Positions 35,457-44,083 of a DNA stretch of 64,000 nt are shown here, one piece after another. Made by a program: the position numbers and the translations under genes. Every line of letters begins with the position of its first letter. Position 1 is the first letter of the stretch. Origin of the DNA: JBBDIM01 sp040880405 (GTDB lineage Bacteria > Planctomycetota > Planctomycetia > Pirellulales > Pirellulaceae); the NCBI GenBank assembly GCA_040880405.1, contig JBBDIM010000110.1:1-64000 (forward strand). Direction: 5' to 3'. The notes beneath the pieces are model-generated. The model made no database searches, had not been told where the DNA came from, and was given only the letters and a program-made list of their open reading frames with translations.

Positions 35457-36785
35457 GTGACAGTGAAAAAGTCGTCCCCGTTCAGCCGAAATCTGTCGAA
35501 CAAACTCGTCTGGCCGATGATTCTCGGGGCCGCCTTCACCACGGTTCTCTACAGTGTGATCCACCTGGGGCCATTCCAAGGGTGGTCGATGCTGCGCTAC
35601 CTGATTGGGCACCCGGTCGAGTATGTTGAGGTGGCGATGTTCATGGTGGGTGTCGGGGCCCTGCTATTAAAAGGGGGGCAAATCCTGAGCGACTTCCGCG
35701 GAGCCGACCAAGTCAGCCTGCCGGAAATCCCCCCCGGCCGAATGCCGATCAGCGAAGCACCCAACCTGCTAGCGGATCTCCGTGAGATGCCCGCTCGGTT
35801 CCATAACCTGTTGATTCACCGCCGACTTTCCTCGGTGCTGGAGCATGTCGAGGCGGCCGAAACCGCCTCGGGCCTGCAAGAGGAACTCAAATACCTCTCC
35901 GATATCGATGCCGAACGCGCCGAGCATGACTACAGCCTCGTCCGGATTGTGATTTGGGCGACGCCCATGCTCGGTTTTTTGGGGACCGTGATCGGGATCA
36001 CTCTGGCCCTGGGCAATCTCTCGCCGGAGGCCTTGGTCAATGAACCCAAGGTGGCGATGGAAAGCCTGCTGCAAGGGTTGAGCGTGGCGTTTGATACCAC
36101 CGCTCTGGCCCTCACGCTGTCGATTGTCTTGATGTTCGGGCAGTTCCTTCTGGCGCGCGTCGAGGCGGAACAACTCACGATGATCGATCAGGCTGCGTCC
36201 GATCAACTGCTAGGCAGGTTCCAGGTCGATGGCTCACAAACCGATCCCAATGTCGCGGCCATCCGCCGGATGTCGGAGAAAACCATCAGCACCACCCAGG
36301 ACTTAGTCTTGCGGCAAACCGAACTATGGCGAGAAACCGTCTCGGTCGCCCACCAGCATTGGCAACGCGTAATGGGCAGTAGTCAGGAACAGATCGAGAC
36401 CGGCATCCGCGAGGCCCTGACCCAGTCACTCAAGACCCATGCCGAGCATCTGGCCGCCGCCGAACAGCAGACCATCGAGAGCCGGCAACAGGAGTGGCAA
36501 GCGTTTACCGACACGCTGCAAACGTTGACCGAAGCGATGCGCGAGCAACAAGACAAGCTGAGCGAGCAGGGAGAAGTGATGCTCCGTGTGGTCGAGGCGA
36601 CCGGCGAAGTAACCAACCTGGAAGAGAGCCTCAACCGGAACCTGAAGGCGCTCTCCGGCAGTCACCACTTCGAAGAGACCGTCTCCAACCTGGCGGCGAC
36701 CATCCATCTGCTCAACTCGCGGATGGGTTCGGCGCATGAATCGCGAAGCCTGGGACGCAAAGACGAGAAGGGACACGCCGCGTGA
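35457..36785 (+). CDS. MotA/TolQ/ExbB-family channel protein with coiled-coil tail
   Basis: A 442-residue inner membrane protein. Helices lie near 17-36, 54-72, 161-186 and 205-233. The last two carry the family core, ATPMLGFLGTVIGITLAL and GLSVAFDTTALALTLS, which line the ion path in ExbB, TolQ and MotA. After the last helix a 200-residue Gln/Glu-rich tail, predicted coiled coil, projects into the cytoplasm; ordinary ExbB and TolQ lack it, while ZorA of Zorya has one. The GTG start has AAGGAG upstream. Its stop overlaps the next start (GTGA), so it is made with the two ExbD-like partners. It should convert proton or sodium flow into force on an unknown target. Confidence 0.88.
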   Translation: MTVKKSSPFSRNLSNKLVWPMILGAAFTTVLYSVIHLGPFQGWSMLRYLIGHPVEYVEVAMFMVGVGALLLKGGQILSDFRGADQVSLPEIPPGRMPISEAPNLLADLREMPARFHNLLIHRRLSSVLEHVEAAETASGLQEELKYLSDIDAERAEHDYSLVRIVIWATPMLGFLGTVIGITLALGNLSPEALVNEPKVAMESLLQGLSVAFDTTALALTLSIVLMFGQFLLARVEAEQLTMIDQAASDQLLGRFQVDGSQTDPNVAAIRRMSEKTISTTQDLVLRQTELWRETVSVAHQHWQRVMGSSQEQIETGIREALTQSLKTHAEHLAAAEQQTIESRQQEWQAFTDTLQTLTEAMREQQDKLSEQGEVMLRVVEATGEVTNLEESLNRNLKALSGSHHFEETVSNLAATIHLLNSRMGSAHESRSLGRKDEKGHAA

Positions 36786-38605
36786 GGCGCCGGATAGGCA
36801 AAAACGCTGTCGAGATCTCGCTGTTCCCGTTTTTGGCTGTGCTGATTTGCACCATGGGGGCGTTGATCGTGCTGTTCGTGGTAATGGTCCTCCAGGCCAG
36901 AACCGCCGCCGATCCCCCTCCGCTCGCAATCGAAGCGCCACCGCCACAAGTGGAAGAGCCACAGGAACCGACCGGTCCCCCCAAGGCCGAAGTGGAGGAG
37001 CAAATCCGCATGCTCAAGCAACTCCGCGAGGAGGGCCAGGCTCGACTGGAAGAGAGCCGCCTCCGCCTGAGTGGCCTGGAAGACCATATCCAACGGGTCC
37101 TGGAAGAGCTGCGCCAGCTCAAGGGACAAATCGATATTCTGGAAGCAGAACGAGACAACCAATCCGCCTCTCCGGAGCAGACAGAAGAGAAAATCCAGGC
37201 GGCCCGGCGGAAGATCCAGGAAGCGGAAGCCAAGCTCGAAGAGCTTCGCGAAGAATTGAAGGGTCGTAAACCGGCGTATGCCTTGGTTCCGTACGAAGGG
37301 CGCAACGGCACGCAGCGGCAACCAATCTATATCGAATGCACGGAGAAGGCGGTGATCATCCAGCCCGAGGGAATCTACCTGGATGGTGCGGACTTCGGAC
37401 CACCGATGGGGCCCGGCAATCCGCTCGCCTCCGCGCTGCGAATCATCCGGGAGTACCGAGCCGAACAAGCGGGTGGACTGCAGGCCAATCCGTATCCCCT
37501 GTTAATCGTGCGTCCCGGCGGAGCGGAATCGTACGCCGCGGCGCGGGAAGCACTTAAATCATGGGATGCCGACTTCGGTTACGAACTGGTGGATGACGAA
37601 CTGGAACTAGCCTACCCCACGGCCGACCCCTTCCTTGCCAAACAACTGGTCCAGGCGGTCGAATTCGCCCGGCGGAGAAAAATCGCCCTAATCGAAGCGG
37701 CTCCGGGGCGCTACGGTCGGCTGGAAGACAACCCCGGCCTGACTGCTTCTCGCAACGGTGGCTTCCAGACGATTGGTCGTCGTGGCGGCGAAGAGGGCAA
37801 CTCACCTTTCGGAGAGAATCGTTTCATCAGTGGTGGTGGCGGTGCCAGTGCCCCGACCGGTTTGTCCGGCAGGCCAGGAGGTGGTGAGCACACACCTACC
37901 GATCAGAGACGAGGCCGAAATGGCCAAGGCCCGGGCATGGGTGGCGAGGAATCACTCGGAGGCGACGCCCCGCGGCTCACCAGCGCCGACGGGAAATCGT
38001 CGGATTCCAACAGTGAGCAATCTGGCAAGCGAACTGGTCCTCGTGGCGAGGTCGGTCAGGAGATGAATCCCAACAGCGACCTCGCCGCTTCCAGCGAACC
38101 GGGCCAAATGACTACCAGCTCGGCCCAATTAAGTGAGAACAACGCCTCTCAAAATTCCAATCCCGCGGGGCAGGATCAGGGCCAAGGGGCCCAAGGTCCG
38201 AAAGGCACGCAAAATGGTACCGGAGGGACCGGCGGCAGTGGCCGATCCGACAACCCATTGGCGGCCCAGAGAGGACAAAACTGGGCCCTCAAACAAGGAA
38301 GCCCGCGGAGCACCGGCATTACCCGGCCTGTCTCGATCGAGTGTGGCGGCGGCGAACTGATGCTCCTACCGGAGCCTGGCAGCCGCCTGCCGGCCAGGAC
38401 GATTGATGTCAGTGGCGACCCTGTCGAGGGAATCGATCATCTGGTTCAACTCATCGATCAGCGGATCGATAGCTGGGCTTCGGCCGGACGGGAACTGTAT
38501 TGGAAACCGGTCTTGCATGTGCAGGTCCTGCCTGGGGGTGAGGCTCGGTTCGAACAGTTGCAAACCTTGCTCTATGGTTCCGGCATGGAGGTGATCCGCA
38601 AGTGA
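36782..38605 (+). CDS. ExbD/MotB-like partner 1, Asp-less helix and duplicated periplasmic domain
   Basis: A 607-residue protein with one helix (about 13-37). The motif ISLFPFLAVLICTMGALIV aligns with the ExbD entry 'PFIDVML', but Ala19 stands where the ion-carrying Asp should be. A coiled coil follows (about 65-165). Two related domains come next: one starting near 180 with QPIYIECTEKAVIIQPEG, the other near 512 with RPVSIECGGGELMLLPEPG. Between them lie about 190 residues of Gly/Ser/Asn/Gln-rich low complexity (323-510). There is no OmpA-type peptidoglycan-binding domain. Both ends overlap neighbouring genes by four bases (GTGA), so all three are translated as a unit. Confidence 0.8.
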   Translation: MRRRIGKNAVEISLFPFLAVLICTMGALIVLFVVMVLQARTAADPPPLAIEAPPPQVEEPQEPTGPPKAEVEEQIRMLKQLREEGQARLEESRLRLSGLEDHIQRVLEELRQLKGQIDILEAERDNQSASPEQTEEKIQAARRKIQEAEAKLEELREELKGRKPAYALVPYEGRNGTQRQPIYIECTEKAVIIQPEGIYLDGADFGPPMGPGNPLASALRIIREYRAEQAGGLQANPYPLLIVRPGGAESYAAAREALKSWDADFGYELVDDELELAYPTADPFLAKQLVQAVEFARRRKIALIEAAPGRYGRLEDNPGLTASRNGGFQTIGRRGGEEGNSPFGENRFISGGGGASAPTGLSGRPGGGEHTPTDQRRGRNGQGPGMGGEESLGGDAPRLTSADGKSSDSNSEQSGKRTGPRGEVGQEMNPNSDLAASSEPGQMTTSSAQLSENNASQNSNPAGQDQGQGAQGPKGTQNGTGGTGGSGRSDNPLAAQRGQNWALKQGSPRSTGITRPVSIECGGGELMLLPEPGSRLPARTIDVSGDPVEGIDHLVQLIDQRIDSWASAGRELYWKPVLHVQVLPGGEARFEQLQTLLYGSGMEVIRK

Positions 38606-39663
38606 GAGCGCGTCGCCGTACCCAACCCGACTCGGGCGCTCCTTCGCTCGACTCGTTTCTCGATGTCGTGACCAACCTGGTTGGCATCCTGATCATCCTG
38701 ATCATGGTGGTGGGGATGACTGCGCGGGACGCGTTGGTCCAGGCGGCGAGCCAAATGATTTCCCCGACCGAGGAGTCCGCCCCTACCCTCTCGATTGAAC
38801 CGACGCCGCCGCGTGAGGAAATGGCGGACGACGACCTGCTCCAGCAGCACCGAGCTTTAATCGCGGAGGTTGAAGGCCTCTCAGGGCAGATCCAATCGGT
38901 CGATCAGGAGACGAAGGGACGCCACAATGAGCGCAATCAGTTGCAACTACTGCTCTCCGCCGCGCAACAATCCCTCGAGGAGCTCACGCAACAACTCGAC
39001 GAGAAAGACCAAACTCGGATCCGCGGCCAGCAAGACCTGTTAGCCGAACAAACACAGCTCGACAAGCTGTACGACCAGATTGAAAGCCTGCAAAACTATC
39101 AACCAGAGGTTCTTGAACTGGCCCACTACGCCACACCGCTGGCCAAGACGGTCTTCGGCGAAGAGGAACACTTCCGCCTCTCCGGCGGACGCTTGACCTA
39201 CGTGCCGATCAACCAACTGGTCGAACTGATGAAGCAGGAAGCCGCCGTCAAGGCTCGGCAAATGGGCAATCGCGATACCATCACCAGTACGGTCGGACCG
39301 CTCAGCGGTTTCCTCTGCGAATACACCCTCCGCCGGGTCGGCTACGAGCGAGAAACATCGATGGGTACCGCCACGCGGAAAGGGGTCGAGCTCGACCACT
39401 TCATGCTGCAGGCGGAGCGACCCGATATGGGTGAGACCATCCAACAGGCCCTCAGGCCCGGTTCGCGGTTCCGCGAGGTGATCGGCACGTTCGATCCGGA
39501 CCGCACCACGATTACCGTCTGGACCTACCCCGACAGCTTCCACACGTTCCGCGACATCAAGGAAGACCTGTTCGAACTCGGCTTCTCCACCGCGGCGCGG
39601 CCACTGCCGGAAGGCCATCCCATTGGCGGTTCCCCTCAGGGACAGCGCTCGGCTTCGCAGTAG
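38602..39663 (+). CDS. ExbD/MotB-like partner 2 with intact helix Asp
   Basis: A 353-residue protein with one helix (about 20-40), LDSFLDVVTNLVGILIILIM. Asp21 sits at the site of the ion-carrying Asp of ExbD and MotB. A long coiled coil covers about 65-170. The C-terminal domain (about 180-340) ends with VWTYPDSFHTFRDIKEDLFE and then LGFSTAARPLPEGHPI, a pattern similar to the periplasmic domain of partner 1. It presumably pairs with partner 1 inside the MotA-like ring. The GTG start overlaps the previous stop. A single repeat word follows the stop and the next gene begins 156 bases later. Confidence 0.8.
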   Translation: MRARRRTQPDSGAPSLDSFLDVVTNLVGILIILIMVVGMTARDALVQAASQMISPTEESAPTLSIEPTPPREEMADDDLLQQHRALIAEVEGLSGQIQSVDQETKGRHNERNQLQLLLSAAQQSLEELTQQLDEKDQTRIRGQQDLLAEQTQLDKLYDQIESLQNYQPEVLELAHYATPLAKTVFGEEEHFRLSGGRLTYVPINQLVELMKQEAAVKARQMGNRDTITSTVGPLSGFLCEYTLRRVGYERETSMGTATRKGVELDHFMLQAERPDMGETIQQALRPGSRFREVIGTFDPDRTTITVWTYPDSFHTFRDIKEDLFELGFSTAARPLPEGHPIGGSPQGQRSASQ

Positions 39664-39669
39664 AAGCGA

Positions 39670-39690
39670 GTGAAAAAGGGGTCAGGACTC
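39670..39690 (+). repeat. Single copy of the GTGAAAAAGGGGTCAGGACTC repeat
   Basis: A 21-base word identical to each arm of the palindrome at 43987-44072. Only one arm is present here, so it is a half element. It lies 7 bases after the stop of ExbD-like partner 2. Confidence 0.8.
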
Positions 39691-39819
39691 GAAAAGATCG
39701 CGAAAAATCTCAGTGGTCTCTTGACCACTTGGCGGTAGAATCGCGCTTAGGTTGTTGGCTGGGCCGACGGACGCTAGGCCAGGGCCGTGACCGCCTCTCT
39801 TCACAAAAGGACCAGGACG

Positions 39820-41094
39820 ATGCGTACTCGCTTTTCTGTTTTGCTGCTCGCGCTATTCGCCGTCACCGTGGGTTCGCTGGGGGTGGCCTCGGAAAGTTCT
39901 GCCAAGGCTGATGGCTTCGAAGCTCATCTCAAACACCTCAAAGCAGGCAAATTGGCCGCAGGAGAAAAGGCTCTCGCCGCCTACTTGGAAGAAAACCCCG
40001 AGGATGACGTCGCCCGACTGGAACTAGGAATCACTCAGTTTCTACGAACCTGGGAAGTTGTCAGCAGTGACCTGTACCAACATGGCCTGCGGACCGACCG
40101 CATTCAAATGATGCCGTTTGGAATCCGGCATCGCCTGCCGCTGCACCCCGACCCGAAGGTGTTAACGGCTGGCGGCCTCCGCGAGATACTTCAGCGGATG
40201 GTCAACGACCTCACCACGGCCGAAGCGACGCTGGCTAAGATCACTTCGGACGACCTCAAAATGGAACTCCCGGTGGAGGAGATCAAGCTCGACCTCTTGG
40301 GAGACGGCAAGCCGATTCCTGTCAAAGAGATGCTGATGGGGCTCCGGAATCAGCGAGCCCGTCCCAATCCCATGCCGGTCCCGCCCCTTCCCTTTGTCGT
40401 GGCGATCGACCGGGGTGACGTTCATTGGCTACGTGGGTACTGTCACTTCCTGGCTGGGTGTGGCGAGGTGATGCTGGCCCACGATGGGACGGAGTTCTTC
40501 CACCGCGTGGGGCACTTGATGTTCCAACGACCCGATACTCCCTACGACTTCATTCGGGACGAAGTCCCTGACGCGACCTTCCGGTTCGATACCCGGCAGA
40601 TCTCCGACCTCATCGCCGCGATTCACCTCTTGCGGTTTCCGATCCATGAACCGAACCGAATGGAGAACGCCTTGGAGCACTTCGAAGCGATGCTGGCCCA
40701 ATCGAAGATTATGTGGAAACACTATCAGGCCGAGACCGATGACGATCAGGAGTGGATTCCCAATCCCAAGCAAACCGGCGTGCTGGGCGTGCCGGTAACG
40801 CAGAAGATGCTCGACACTTGGCTGGAGACCGTGACCGCGGCCGAAGAGGTGCTGAAAGGGGAGAAGCTGGTCCCGTTCTGGCGAGGCAAACCGCGCGGCG
40901 ACTACGGACTGAATCTTCGCAAGGTATTCACCGAACCGCAAGAGTTGGACCTCATTCTCTGGATCCAAGGGACCGCCGCGGCTCCGTACCTGGAAGATGG
41001 CAAAGTCACTCAGTTGGCCAGCCCGGAACATCTCCAGCGAATCAACCGCGACTTTGGGATGAACTTTTTTGGGTTTGCGGTGTGGTTTAATTAA
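39820..41094 (+). CDS. Secreted protein of unknown function downstream of the channel operon
   Basis: About 424 residues with a clear signal peptide, MRTRFSVLLLALFAVTVGSL and an Ala-rich cleavage region near residue 32. Residues 35-80 resemble one TPR-like helical pair (LKAGKLAAGEKALAAYLEENPEDDVARLEL). The rest, with segments such as HWLRGYCHFLAGCGEVMLAHDG, is mostly helical and unrecognised. I use the ATG at 39820 with AAGGA before it; a GTG 11 codons upstream would spoil the signal sequence. Same strand as the MotA-like operon, 156 bases after it, so it may be a periplasmic partner, but that is only inferred from position. Confidence 0.65.
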   Translation: MRTRFSVLLLALFAVTVGSLGVASESSAKADGFEAHLKHLKAGKLAAGEKALAAYLEENPEDDVARLELGITQFLRTWEVVSSDLYQHGLRTDRIQMMPFGIRHRLPLHPDPKVLTAGGLREILQRMVNDLTTAEATLAKITSDDLKMELPVEEIKLDLLGDGKPIPVKEMLMGLRNQRARPNPMPVPPLPFVVAIDRGDVHWLRGYCHFLAGCGEVMLAHDGTEFFHRVGHLMFQRPDTPYDFIRDEVPDATFRFDTRQISDLIAAIHLLRFPIHEPNRMENALEHFEAMLAQSKIMWKHYQAETDDDQEWIPNPKQTGVLGVPVTQKMLDTWLETVTAAEEVLKGEKLVPFWRGKPRGDYGLNLRKVFTEPQELDLILWIQGTAAAPYLEDGKVTQLASPEHLQRINRDFGMNFFGFAVWFN

Positions 41095-41326
41095 AGGGTC
41101 CCCTCCAGGGGCAATTTCTCAGGCATCGTCCGGCCAGTCGGAGACATTGCAATGCCCCTCCGGTCGTCGTCTCGGAAAAAAGCAATCCGTTCCCCCACTT
41201 CTTTGCCAGCACGAATGAACCGCTCACGAAACTACTGCCGTAGAACGACCGGAATTGGCACGCACATTGCATTAGATTCCGTTACTGCGGACCGATTAAA
41301 TTTAGTGCAAGTCAAGGAGAACAATA

Positions 41327-41644
41327 ATGGCTACTACAACCCAGTCAGTTACCGAGAACCGTCTAAGTCCGAGACACGACGCCAGTTCGACTGAACATAG
41401 CTCGGAAGTACAACAGCACTCCGAAGGGAAAGTCGCGCGGATGATCGAAGAACAAACCGCGAAAGTCCCCTCGGACGCTTTCCTTTGGGCCGCCTTCGGC
41501 TCCATCGGAGGCTCGATCTTTTTGCAGATGATGGGGCGGCAGCATGAGAGCCTCTTTGTCGGGCAATGGGCACCGACGTTCCTCATCCTGGGGCTCTACA
41601 ATAAAGTGGTGAAAGTGGCCGGCTCGGATCGAACACATCAATAA
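41327..41644 (+). CDS. Small membrane protein of unknown function
   Basis: A 105-residue protein. The first 45 residues are polar and rich in Ser, Thr, Glu and Gln; residues about 50-95 hold two short hydrophobic segments (AFLWAAFGSIGGSIFLQMM; WAPTFLILGLYNKVVKVA) that could form a helical hairpin in the membrane. No named family comes to mind. It has a strong AAGGAG site before the ATG and a good terminator after it, so it is a single-gene transcript that may be well expressed. Confidence 0.7.
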   Translation: MATTTQSVTENRLSPRHDASSTEHSSEVQQHSEGKVARMIEEQTAKVPSDAFLWAAFGSIGGSIFLQMMGRQHESLFVGQWAPTFLILGLYNKVVKVAGSDRTHQ

Positions 41645-41717
41645 CGTTTGATTTCAGGTCGCGGTCTACTGAGGAGAAGTCTGTCACACTGGTCATCCTA
41701 CTACCACTTGAGATCGC

Positions 41718-41752
41718 AAGAGGCCGCAAGGACTTGTTCCTTGTGGCCTCTT
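41718..41752 (+). terminator. Rho-independent terminator
   Basis: A 15-base-pair stem beginning AAGAGGCCGCAAGGA, with one G-U pair and a 5-base loop, followed by a T-rich run (TTTGTTGT). It lies 73 bases after the small membrane protein gene. Confidence 0.82.
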
Positions 41753-41832
41753 TGTTGTAAAACCAGGCGACCCGCACAATGGGTCCCGAGATTGCAATTC
41801 GAACTGCAAGCAATGCTAGCTTAAGGCAGCCC

Positions 41833-42558
41833 TTATCTCAGAATCATATCACGGAAGTTCCGGAGTAAGCGGCTCGTTTCGGTCACTTGCTGGCAGTTGG
41901 CCACGAACTCATCGAACGGCACCGCCGCGATCCGCTCGCAGTATTCCGGGTAGGCGCTGACCCTTGCGCAGAGACTCGCGTGGTCCAGTTCCGGGTGGAA
42001 CTGGGTACAGTAAATTGGCTTGTCGCGGTAGCGGAAGGCCTGCTCGGGAACTCGGTCGGAAGAGGCCAACAGAATCGTGTCCGGGGGTAGTTTGACGACA
42101 TGGTCTTCGTGCCCCATGTAGGCCAGAAAGGTTGGCGGCATCGTCGAGAACAATGGGTCTTGCTCACCCGCTTCGGTTAAATAGACGGGATGGCTGCCGA
42201 GTTCCGCATTGGGCAAATCATGCTCGACGACGCCGCCGGTCGCGCGGGCCAATGCTTGAAAGCCCCAGCAGGAACCAAACGTCGGTTTACTTAGTTCCAC
42301 CAGCAGCGACAACCCCTCCAAGGCCCGGTAAAGCCAAGGCTCCTCGCTGGTGACTGAGTACCGCCCACTACCGCCGATCAGCACCAGATCGAACCGAGAA
42401 AGATATTCGCTGGTAAGCGTTTCATTGAGCAGGTCGAACGTGACAAGCTGCTCCGGCTCGCAGTCCAGCGCCTTCACGAAACAGCGAATCTCCTGCTCGC
42501 GGACCACGTCGTCGGCAGCGCGGATTTGGATCAGCAGATACCGGGCAGTTTGCGTCAT
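41833..42558 (-). CDS. Class I glutamine amidotransferase-like protein
   Basis: A 241-residue class I GATase domain protein. The triad is visible: Cys97 in FGSCWGFQAL, His188 and Glu190 in QFHPEL. It also has GGSGRYSV, the oxyanion region, and YMGHEDHVVKLPP, typical of the GMP-synthase-like stand-alone family. The acceptor of the ammonia or the amide substrate is unknown. I start at ATG 42558, which gives MTQTARYLLIQIRA; the longer frame overlaps bioA. It lies 23 bases after bioA on the same strand, so the two are likely co-transcribed. Confidence 0.85.
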   Translation of the reverse strand: MTQTARYLLIQIRAADDVVREQEIRCFVKALDCEPEQLVTFDLLNETLTSEYLSRFDLVLIGGSGRYSVTSEEPWLYRALEGLSLLVELSKPTFGSCWGFQALARATGGVVEHDLPNAELGSHPVYLTEAGEQDPLFSTMPPTFLAYMGHEDHVVKLPPDTILLASSDRVPEQAFRYRDKPIYCTQFHPELDHASLCARVSAYPEYCERIAAVPFDEFVANCQQVTETSRLLRNFRDMILR

Positions 42559-42581
42559 AGGTTGCGTTCCAAGCGGTGTAT

Positions 42582-43946
42582 CTAGGCTGATTCTCGCGTG
42601 GCGTGGTCGATCCCCGCCTCGGCAGCCATGCAAATCTGGTCTAACTGTTCCAGGCTAATCGCCAATGGCGGCATGATCACCACCACATCGCCCAAGGGGC
42701 GAATCCAAACCTGGTGGCTGCGAGCAAAGTCGCAGGCAATGTTCCCCCGTAGCTCGGCCCCGCTATATTTTACGCCACGCTCTCGGTCGGCAACCAATTC
42801 GATCCCCGCGATCAGCCCACACTGGCGAACATCGCCGACATGCGCGTGCTTAGCGATCCGCGCAAGATGCTCGCTTAACCGCTCAATCTTTTCCGGCAAT
42901 TGCGCGAGGGTTTGTTCCTCGTCGAAGATTTCCAAGGTAGCTAGGGCCGCGGCGGCGCTCAATGGGTTTCCACCGAAGGTGTGCCCGTGGTAGAGCGTCT
43001 TACCAGAGGCATTATCGCCTTGAAAGGCGTTCCAGATTTCGGTCGTGGCGATCGTCGCGCTCATCGGCAGGTAGCCGCCGGTCAGCCCTTTGCCGAGGCA
43101 CAGCATGTCGGGTACCACCTGCTCATGCTCGCAGGCGAACATCTTGCCAGTCCGGCCGAAGCCCACGGCGATTTCGTCCGCAATCATCAGTACGTCGTAC
43201 CGCTGGGTCAGCTCCCGGACACCGCGCAGGTACCCGGCCGGCTGCATCACCATGCCAGCGGCCCCCAGGACCAACGGCTCGATAACCAAGGCCGCGATCT
43301 TTTCATGATGCTCGCGGAGCAGGTTTTCCAGCAGGCTGAGGTGATGCGCAGTCGCAGTGGCCTCGCTGTGAGGCTCCCCCTCCGCGTGCCAACGACGATC
43401 AGGAATCGGCAGCCGGTGGACCGGGAACATCAGCGGTTTGAAGATCGCGTTGAACTGATCGACCCCACCGACACTGATCGTGCCGACCGTGTCGCCATGG
43501 TAGGAGTCGTCGAAGCCGATGTAGACCGTCTTCTCAGGCTTTGGGTTTTCCCGCTGGTGCCAATACTGGAAGGCCATCTTCAAAGCAACTTCCACCGCCG
43601 AGGCGCCATCACCCGCGAAGAAGATATGATTCAACTCTCCCGGGGCGAGATCGGCCAACCGTTTGGCTAGATGAATGGCCGTGCTGTTGGAGCTGCCCAG
43701 ATTGGTGACATGGGCCACTTTGCCGAGCTGCTCGACGATCGCAGCGTCGATCTTCGCGTGGCGGTGTCCATGCAAGTTACACCACAGGCTACTCACTCCG
43801 TCCAGGTAGCGGTTGCCAGCGAGATCGATGATCTCGCATCCTTCGCCCCGGTCGAAGATGACCGGCTCGTAGGTGGCCATTTGGGTGAAGGAATGCCAAA
43901 CGTGAAAGGTATCCCACTGCTCCAGTTGTTGCCTCGTTGGCTGCAT
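42582..43946 (-). CDS. bioA: Adenosylmethionine-8-amino-7-oxononanoate aminotransferase
   Basis: A 454-residue class III PLP aminotransferase that makes 7,8-diaminopelargonate from KAPA with S-adenosylmethionine as amino donor, in biotin synthesis. Diagnostic segments are VSSLWCNLHGHRH, ALKMAFQYWHQRENP and DDSYHGDTVGTISVGG, with Asp257 in IADEIAVGFGRTG and PLP Lys286 in LGKGLTGGYLPMSAT. No other bio genes are nearby. A GATase gene follows by 23 bases, and a palindromic repeat lies upstream. The N-terminus MQPTRQQLEQWDTFHVWHSF is the family start. Confidence 0.95.
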   Translation of the reverse strand: MQPTRQQLEQWDTFHVWHSFTQMATYEPVIFDRGEGCEIIDLAGNRYLDGVSSLWCNLHGHRHAKIDAAIVEQLGKVAHVTNLGSSNSTAIHLAKRLADLAPGELNHIFFAGDGASAVEVALKMAFQYWHQRENPKPEKTVYIGFDDSYHGDTVGTISVGGVDQFNAIFKPLMFPVHRLPIPDRRWHAEGEPHSEATATAHHLSLLENLLREHHEKIAALVIEPLVLGAAGMVMQPAGYLRGVRELTQRYDVLMIADEIAVGFGRTGKMFACEHEQVVPDMLCLGKGLTGGYLPMSATIATTEIWNAFQGDNASGKTLYHGHTFGGNPLSAAAALATLEIFDEEQTLAQLPEKIERLSEHLARIAKHAHVGDVRQCGLIAGIELVADRERGVKYSGAELRGNIACDFARSHQVWIRPLGDVVVIMPPLAISLEQLDQICMAAEAGIDHATRESA

Positions 43947-43986
43947 TGCGACTTTCAGATTTAGGAGCCAAACCGATGGTGGGTCC

Positions 43987-44072
43987 GTGAAAAAGGGGTC
44001 AGGACTCTTTTTCGCGATCCGTTCTCAAAATCGAACACGTCTGATGAAAAAGAGTCCTGACCCCTTTTTCAC
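43987..44072. repeat. Palindromic REP-like element
   Basis: Perfect 27-base inverted arms, 43987-44013 and 44046-44072, around a 32-base interior. The arm starts GTGAAAAAGGGGTCAGGACT. The same 21-base core occurs once more at 39670-39690. It sits between the starts and ends of two minus-strand genes (bioA upstream side, SAM-HAT-like gene downstream side), where it could also fold as a terminator. It belongs to a different word family from the 16.7 kb element. Confidence 0.85.
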
Positions 44073-44083
44073 CCTCTCTCAAT

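Noticed and set aside
35457..39663. Zorya defence system
   Set aside because: The channel protein resembles ZorA, but neither partner has the OmpA domain of ZorB, and no ZorC, ZorD or ZorE-like gene is nearby. Kept as a separate ion-motor-like operon.
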